This document shows, in pieces, positions 59,113 through 64,000 of a DNA stretch of 64,000 nucleotides. The stretch comes from Emticicia agri (lineage in GTDB: Bacteria; Bacteroidota; Bacteroidia; Cytophagales; Spirosomataceae): the NCBI RefSeq assembly GCF_004168285.1, contig NZ_SEWF01000020.1, positions 56,990 to 120,989 of the forward strand, written 5' to 3'. Within the stretch, counting starts at the first letter, position 1. Each line of letters begins with the position of its first letter. The notes beneath the pieces were generated by a model. It did not search any database. It saw nothing but the letters and a program-made list of their open reading frames with translations, and was not told where the DNA came from. Position numbers and translations under genes: made by a program.

Positions 59113-60378
59113 ATGAACTACAAATCTTGTGTAAGTTATTATACAGTCAGTCTGCTTATATGGTTATTCTCTATTGATATAACATACAGCCAATCTTTGA
59201 CAGATGTGCAAATTTCCTTTTTGAAAACGAATATCAAAACTATTGTTAGAGATAGTTTACAAAAGCTACCAGACTGGAGTTATCTATCGCCTTATATCAA
59301 GAATAAGAGAATCATTCTGATAGGGGAGCCTAATCATGGTTCAAAGGAGATTTTTGAGTTGCGCAATTCCTTAATAAAATATCTCCACAAAGACACAGGA
59401 GCTAAAGTGATATTATTTGAATCTGGAATAGGTGAATTAGTTAATGCTGATATGAATAGAGTCAATATGAGTCCTTCGCAAATGATTAACAGTTTATTCG
59501 GGCCGTGGCGTACCAAGGAATTTGAAGAGTTAATGGAATATGTTAAAGCTGAGAATATTTCAATTGCGGGGTTTGATGTCCAAAGGTCAGGGGAGTCGTT
59601 TAATCTTATATTGAAAGAGGTAACAAGAAAATATAAATTGGACTCACTGATTAGTTATGGGCTTGAATCAAGGTATGGTCAGGCAATGAAAGAATTGACA
59701 AACAGAGCGGCGATTTACGATTCTTTAAGTGCAAAAACAACTGAACTCATGCATGACTACAGTAAAATTCAGGAAGACCTGCCTATTGAAAGTAAGGAGA
59801 ATGCACCCAAGGATTTATTGTTCACTAATCTTACTCTTAATAACAGAATCAGTTATTTGCGGTATATGCTTCAATTTCTTAAAGATAAAGACTGGAGCGC
59901 AAGGTGGGCTGCGAGGGATATCGGGATGGCCGCTAATGCGCATTGGTTAATTGAGAATCTATATAAAGACCAGCCGGTAATAATTATCGGGCACAATTTT
60001 CATATAGGTAAATATAATGAAAATGAAAAGGTAATGGGGGAAGTGCTGGGGTATATGCATCGTGCAAAGATGTACACCATCGGATTTTTTGCAGGTGGGG
60101 GCTCTTATAGTGATAATTCCGGTAAGGAAGTAAAAATGTCTCCTCCGGATACTGCAGGATTAGATGTTAAACAAGTAGTTTCTTCTCTTGACGGCGCGGT
60201 AAATTTTCTTCATATTCCTGCTACGTTTTCAATAGAAAACGACTGGCTTAATAAAGATATAATTGTTAATGAGACTTTTATTGATTTGAAGAATAATAAT
60301 AAAATGGTTTTGTCACAGACTTTTGATGGGGTTTTGTTTGTAAAAAAGGTATCGGCTGCTAAGGTGGGGGTTAGGTGA
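59113..60378 (+). CDS. Secreted erythromycin-esterase-like (EreA/B family) hydrolase
   Basis: The protein is 421 residues from the ATG at 59113; an upstream in-frame ATG adds a hydrophobic leader that is less plausible. A signal peptide (about 1-27, SLLIWLFSIDITYS) leads to an erythromycin esterase-type domain: IILIGEPNHGSKEIFELRNS near 77-96, with the conserved acidic and histidine residues; VILFESGIGELVNA near 110; and PVIIIGHNFHIGKY near 295. True EreA/B esterases inactivate macrolides, but many relatives act on unknown esters. The signal sequence makes a periplasmic role likely. Confidence 0.75.
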   Translation: MNYKSCVSYYTVSLLIWLFSIDITYSQSLTDVQISFLKTNIKTIVRDSLQKLPDWSYLSPYIKNKRIILIGEPNHGSKEIFELRNSLIKYLHKDTGAKVILFESGIGELVNADMNRVNMSPSQMINSLFGPWRTKEFEELMEYVKAENISIAGFDVQRSGESFNLILKEVTRKYKLDSLISYGLESRYGQAMKELTNRAAIYDSLSAKTTELMHDYSKIQEDLPIESKENAPKDLLFTNLTLNNRISYLRYMLQFLKDKDWSARWAARDIGMAANAHWLIENLYKDQPVIIIGHNFHIGKYNENEKVMGEVLGYMHRAKMYTIGFFAGGGSYSDNSGKEVKMSPPDTAGLDVKQVVSSLDGAVNFLHIPATFSIENDWLNKDIIVNETFIDLKNNNKMVLSQTFDGVLFVKKVSAAKVGVR

Positions 60379-60400
60379 GAGGATAAGTAAAAATACAAAG

Positions 60401-61180
60401 TCAATCGAAATTTATTTGATATGTTGTCTTGTGCGGCGTTTTACTTATTGAACTTTCCCATAGCTCATTTATTAATATGCCTTTGTCGTTGTATTGGTAT
60501 ATTTTTGTAGATGAAACTCCATTCGACGATTTTTCAAAAATTTTTGACAACTTACCAGCATCATTATAAGTATATGTCGATGTAATTGTAGTGTTGAAAT
60601 AGTAAACTTTTGTTTTTTTCTCAATTATTTGTTTGTTATCATTGTACTTATAATTAATTCTTTCTTCTTTACCGATTGTATTATTGGATTTGTCTTCCTC
60701 GATAAGAAAGTTTTCATTGTCATACCTATACTTAGTTAGATTGTTTCCCATTAGCTCTGATGTCTGTTTTGCACTAATCGTATTTCCTTTGTCGTCGTAG
60801 TCAAATATCAAAGTGGCAGAGACTTCACCAAGCGAAATATATTCTTTTTTAATAAGCTGATTCTTACTGTTATAATAATATTTTGAAATCGTATTTGTGT
60901 CGCCAATGCTTGTATATTTTCGTTCTTCGATAAGCTGTGAAGAATCATTGTAAAAAAGCTCTCTATCAGTTTGAAGCGACTTATTATCATTTAATGAACT
61001 ACTTTTAATCAAGTCTCCTTTGTTGTTATAGAAATTAATAAACTCAATATTCCCTTCACTATCAATTTTCTCAATCGATTTGATTTTGAACTTTATAATA
61101 TCAGACTTGCTGATTTCTTGTCCAATCGAAATATTTACAAGAAATGAGGAAAAAAGAATTAAAAAAACTCTTGATTTCAT
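60401..61180 (-). CDS. Secreted YD-repeat-like protein
   Basis: The 259-residue protein has a signal peptide (about 1-20, ending ISIGQ). The rest is a series of YD-type repeats, each about 20 residues, seen in FYNNKGDLIKSS, YNDSSQLIEERKY, YYNSKNQLIKKEY, YDDKGNTISAKQ, YDNENFLIEEDK, YNDNKQIIEKKT and YNDAGKLSKIFE. Such repeats in RHS-type proteins build beta-cages or bind carbohydrates. There is no toxin domain. It is next to an esterase-like gene but convergent with it, so a shared operon is ruled out. Confidence 0.7.
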   Translation of the reverse strand: MKSRVFLILFSSFLVNISIGQEISKSDIIKFKIKSIEKIDSEGNIEFINFYNNKGDLIKSSSLNDNKSLQTDRELFYNDSSQLIEERKYTSIGDTNTISKYYYNSKNQLIKKEYISLGEVSATLIFDYDDKGNTISAKQTSELMGNNLTKYRYDNENFLIEEDKSNNTIGKEERINYKYNDNKQIIEKKTKVYYFNTTITSTYTYNDAGKLSKIFEKSSNGVSSTKIYQYNDKGILINELWESSISKTPHKTTYQINFD

Positions 61181-61301
61181 GGCTTATTAATTTATTATAT
61201 CATATGATTTAGGCTTTATTATGGAAATCAATAAGGAACTTCAGCTCCTATAAAGTTGATAATATATTAGTGAATATTAAGGTACTACAAATTCTGACCC
61301 A

Positions 61302-62786
61302 TTACCCTTCCATCGCCCTCAACGCTTCTTTCATTTGTTTTATCTGGCGTTTTTTCTGTAGGATAACCGGGGCGGCTACACGTTCTCTACAGTCGAAGAG
61401 GCTACAGCGTTCGCAAGTCTGGTTTACATCACGGGTGATAATTTTAGGGTCATCCAGAAACTTAAGTTTGCTTCTTAAATCAGCACTCATTTCAAAACCA
61501 ATCGTTACGCTGATGTTGAGGTTTGAAATAATGTTCAAGGGGCGTGCCATAGACATCACGAAATACTGACTTTTGGAATCGACGTAGTTAGATATCTGTA
61601 CACCTACCAATGGTTCTTTTACTTCTCCTTTCAGCTGTAAATCTGACACATCGTCTAAGATATTCAGCGAAATCCAGCGGCGGCAATAGTGTTCATGTTG
61701 AGTTTCGTGAGGGGTATGTCGTCTGGCCAGATGCATTTCTTTGGTCAGGTGATAATCTTTCTTTCCGTTTGGGGCTTCAAAGCGCAGGAAGAAAATACCA
61801 TCAATGCCAAAATATTTGGGTAGTACATTGCTGATACGATGGTAAAGAGTTTCAGGAGTCGCCTGAAAATATTCTGCCAAATCAATCAGCGTTCTGTTAC
61901 TCCAGGTTGGCTGATTAAATAAGTGTTCTAATTTTTCAATCAGTTTTTCTCTCCGAATCAGAATAGCTCCTGCAAAGTAAGAAGCATTGAAGTTGTTGAG
62001 TATTTCTTCAAACGATTTTACTTCTACCCAAGAGGATGTAAAGGGGCGGTCTTTCATTTTCATATATAAAAAGCCCAGTTCACGTCCTAACGTAAACGCC
62101 CGTTGGTCAGAAGTGATACGTTTGTTAATTAATAAGGTATTGGTTTTAGGCAGAAAAACCGAACGGATATTGGCAATATGCGGATAATCTTCTTCGTCGA
62201 AATACTTAATCTTAAATCCATATTTATCGGTCAGTAAGTTCGTTAAGAAAAATTCATCAATCTGTTGGTCGGCACCAATCTTATGTTCTGCTAAAAAGCG
62301 GTCAACAGTATCTTCTATTTCCGGAAAATAATTGTCGTGCATTTCCTGATACGACCGCAACACGGCAAAGTAAAACTGCTCAACCGTCATGTTATAATTG
62401 CGACCTATTTCAATAATGGTACTGATAAAAGCACTGAGTTTGGTAGGCGCACCGGAAAGTAATTCGAGGAGGTCGGCAGGGGAGATGCCAAAAATTTCAA
62501 AGGGAAGTTCGGTCAGGAAATTTGAATGAAGTAGTTCTGAAATCGGTTCGAGCTTTTTATTGAGCTTCAGCGACACCAGACTATCATAATCTACACCCAT
62601 TGCCTCTGCCAGTGCCACAATCTTATCAGATTTCGGATACTTCTTTCCTTTCTCAATTTCATTAATATATGACATCGACAAACCTGATTTCTGTGCAAGG
62701 TCGGTCAGTGACATACTTTTGTCAATTCGCAGTTGTTTTAATTTTAATCCAAAAACCAGGCGGATATTGTCAGTATTAAGGCTCAT
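61302..62786 (-). CDS. XRE-family regulator with degenerate M78 domain (ScfR/PrpR-like)
   Basis: The 494-residue protein has an N-terminal XRE helix-turn-helix (LKQLRIDKSMSLTDLAQKSG, SMSYINEIEKGKKYPKSDKI, about 15-55) and a central ImmA/IrrE (M78)-like domain. The zinc motif HExxH is replaced: the sequence is TLGRELGFLYMK at 232-243, so it is probably not a peptidase. A C-terminal cluster CERCSLFDC (C458, C461, C466) may bind an iron-sulfur cluster or metal as in the ScfR/PrpR group. These regulate short-chain fatty acyl or propionate metabolism. It is followed by the IS256 element downstream of its promoter side. Confidence 0.82.
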   Translation of the reverse strand: MSLNTDNIRLVFGLKLKQLRIDKSMSLTDLAQKSGLSMSYINEIEKGKKYPKSDKIVALAEAMGVDYDSLVSLKLNKKLEPISELLHSNFLTELPFEIFGISPADLLELLSGAPTKLSAFISTIIEIGRNYNMTVEQFYFAVLRSYQEMHDNYFPEIEDTVDRFLAEHKIGADQQIDEFFLTNLLTDKYGFKIKYFDEEDYPHIANIRSVFLPKTNTLLINKRITSDQRAFTLGRELGFLYMKMKDRPFTSSWVEVKSFEEILNNFNASYFAGAILIRREKLIEKLEHLFNQPTWSNRTLIDLAEYFQATPETLYHRISNVLPKYFGIDGIFFLRFEAPNGKKDYHLTKEMHLARRHTPHETQHEHYCRRWISLNILDDVSDLQLKGEVKEPLVGVQISNYVDSKSQYFVMSMARPLNIISNLNISVTIGFEMSADLRSKLKFLDDPKIITRDVNQTCERCSLFDCRERVAAPVILQKKRQIKQMKEALRAMEG

Positions 62787-63021
62787 TTAATAATCTTTGG
62801 TAGTTATAGGGCGTAAGTAAAAATACTTAATTGTTGGTTGAAGTGATTGTTTCTGATGTTAAAGATAGGAAAAAAATATGATGAGCCTAAAGAATTGGAT
62901 AAAAGAAAGACAATTTTATTAATTTACTAAGAAATGAAAAATTAGCGATTGTTTTAATTGCGAATGGCGAATTGTGAATTAGTGAATATTTGTAATAGAA
63001 ATTCTTTATGAGACTATTTTT

Positions 63022-63045
63022 TAAACTGTGTCAAAACTAAACTTA
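63022..63045 (+). repeat. Probable left terminal inverted repeat of the IS256 element
   Basis: AAACTGTGTCAAAACTAAAC lies about 37-60 bases ahead of the transposase ATG. It resembles the GACTGTGT-type ends of IS256 elements. The right end is outside the window, so the exact boundary cannot be checked. Confidence 0.5.
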
Positions 63046-63081
63046 GAATTTTTCTAATTTTACAATAGACAAAGTTTTTTT

Positions 63082-64000
63082 ATGGCAACCAATCAAGACT
63101 TCGATTTTAAGGCTTTTCAAGAAGAAGCCATCAAGGGTTTATATTCAGGCAAGCCCTTAACAGGTGAGAATAGCATTTTTGCTCCCATGCTCAAGCATTT
63201 TTTAGAGCAATCCTTACAGGGTGAGATGGAAGCTCATTTATTAGAAGAGCGATCATTAGGCAAGTCAAACAGGCGAAACGGTACTTCAAGTAAAAGGGTA
63301 AAAAGTAATGTTGGGGAATTTGAACTGCAAACCCCAAGAGACCGTTCTGTAAGTTTTGAACCAAGTATAGTATCCAAGCGGCAAGTTGTTTTAACAGAGC
63401 AATTAGAGGGTCAAATTATTTCGATGTATAGCCGTGGTATGAGTTATTCAGAAATAGGCAAACATCTTCAGGAAATATATGGCTATTCCTTGTCTGCCAG
63501 TGAACTTACCAGTATTACTGACAAGGTATTACCCATGTTAAGAGAATGGCAGGTACGTCCATTATCACGCATCTATGTAGTTGCCTGGTTGGATGCGATG
63601 TACTATAAAGTAAGAACCGATGGTAAGGTTAATACTCGTGTGCTTTATAGCGTTATTGGATTGAATTTAAGAGGTCAGAAAGAAGTATTAGGTATTTATC
63701 TGACAGAAAGTGAAGGGGCAAAATTCTGGTTAAGCGTACTTCAGGATTTCAAAAATAGAGGTGTAGAGGATATTTTTATTTCCTGTGTGGATGGTCTAAA
63801 AGGTTTTCCGGAAGCTATTGAAAATGTGTTTCCTAAGACCCAAATACAATTGTGTGTTGTTCACCAAATTAGAGGTTCTTTACGCTTTATTCCAGAAAAA
63901 TACATTAAAGAATTTATTGTTGATTTAAAGTCAGTCTATCAAGCTCCCAATAGTATTATTGGTGAAGAGAACTTGCTTGTTCTTGAAGAGAAATGGCGTA
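63082..64000 (+). mobile_element. IS256-family (mutator-type) transposase, N-terminal part
   Basis: The frame is open from the ATG at 63082 to the window edge (306 codons). The protein has the mutator-type signature: MLKHFLEQSLQGEMEAHLLE and RRNGTSSKRVKS near 70-82, LQTPRDRSVSFEPSIVSKRQ, MYSRGMSYSEIGKHLQEIYG, the first catalytic Asp in YVVAWLDAMYYKVR, the second in DIFISCVDGLKGFPEAI, and QIQLCVVHQIRGSLRF. The third catalytic residue (E) should lie beyond the edge. The element is intact as far as it is seen. Confidence 0.95.

Noticed and set aside
1..64000. tRNA, rRNA, CRISPR arrays, prophage and secondary-metabolite genes
   Set aside because: I found no tRNA-like cloverleaf or TTCGAnTCC arms, no spaced direct repeats, no phage structural genes, and no NRPS/PKS genes.

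Overview
The window looks like chromosomal DNA from a Bacteroidota bacterium, most likely of the order Cytophagales; the genus is not determined. The signs are AT-rich intergenic DNA, several TAnnTTTG-type -7 boxes, weak Shine-Dalgarno signals, some TTG and GTG starts, and family content typical of the phylum: DUF2851, a 47-residue basic protein beside hisS, a long PurF paralogue, PorT-like barrels, LytS/LytTR regulators, and a PVC-type heme protein with a beta-propeller. I see no rRNA, tRNA, CRISPR array or prophage. The only clear mobile element is an IS256-family transposase that runs off the right edge.

Layout. 1-2560: the 5' end of an acyl-CoA carboxylase beta subunit, a HicB antitoxin beside a frame-broken hicA, and a secreted monooxygenase-fold protein coupled to a secreted amidohydrolase. 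2835-9747: a membrane protein, the nuoN-nuoM-nuoL end of respiratory complex I (without its other subunits), and a divergent membrane-anchored cytochrome c. 10023-15445: a VOC protein, two tandem YhhN-family membrane proteins, OsmC, and a 953-residue propeller/HEAT/cytochrome c protein. 15494-21254: a one-directional glycan cluster with GT4, GT9, a DUF5672 protein, two short-chain dehydrogenases and a zinc-ribbon methyltransferase. 21352-31217: housekeeping (USP, hisS-mltG-thioesterase operon, birA, rsfS, ftsH, a PorT-like barrel, PaaI-like thioesterase). 31579-38728: a phosphatase, a LytS/LytTR two-component pair, a purF-like gene, two tandem paralogous peptides of about 45-50 residues, and a stand-alone LytTR regulator. 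38949-48644: pheS, two SPOR proteins, glgE, a pair of large membrane proteins, a FAN1-type VRR-NUC nuclease and a PhnP-like hydrolase. 48707-58839: single-domain response regulators, lpxH, a CpsB-like PHP protein, rfbC, pyrF, DUF2851, cca, and exbB-exbD. 59113-64000: an erythromycin-esterase-like secreted protein, a YD-repeat secreted protein, an XRE/ScfR-like regulator and the IS256 transposase.

Working together: hisS, mltG and the thioesterase overlap or nearly touch and are probably one transcript. The GT cluster, rfbC, CpsB and LpxH all serve the cell envelope or surface polysaccharide. NuoLMN are the three antiporter-like proton-pumping subunits of complex I.

The most unusual non-coding feature is a set of at least four families of long imperfect palindromes in gene gaps: GTTTAAAC-ended elements at 9821 and 31315, GTCTGAACTGTGATTT-ended elements at 25964, 43657, 45954 and 55784, a CCCCACCC/GGGTGGGG-type element at 20401, and a TTGTCGAA element at 37236. 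The best candidate for an undescribed system is the pair of small peptides at 37360-37822. They share a conserved C-terminal half, the first has a perfect -7 box with a perfect 14-bp palindrome where the -33 box should be, and an orphan LytTR regulator lies upstream. Its function is unknown.
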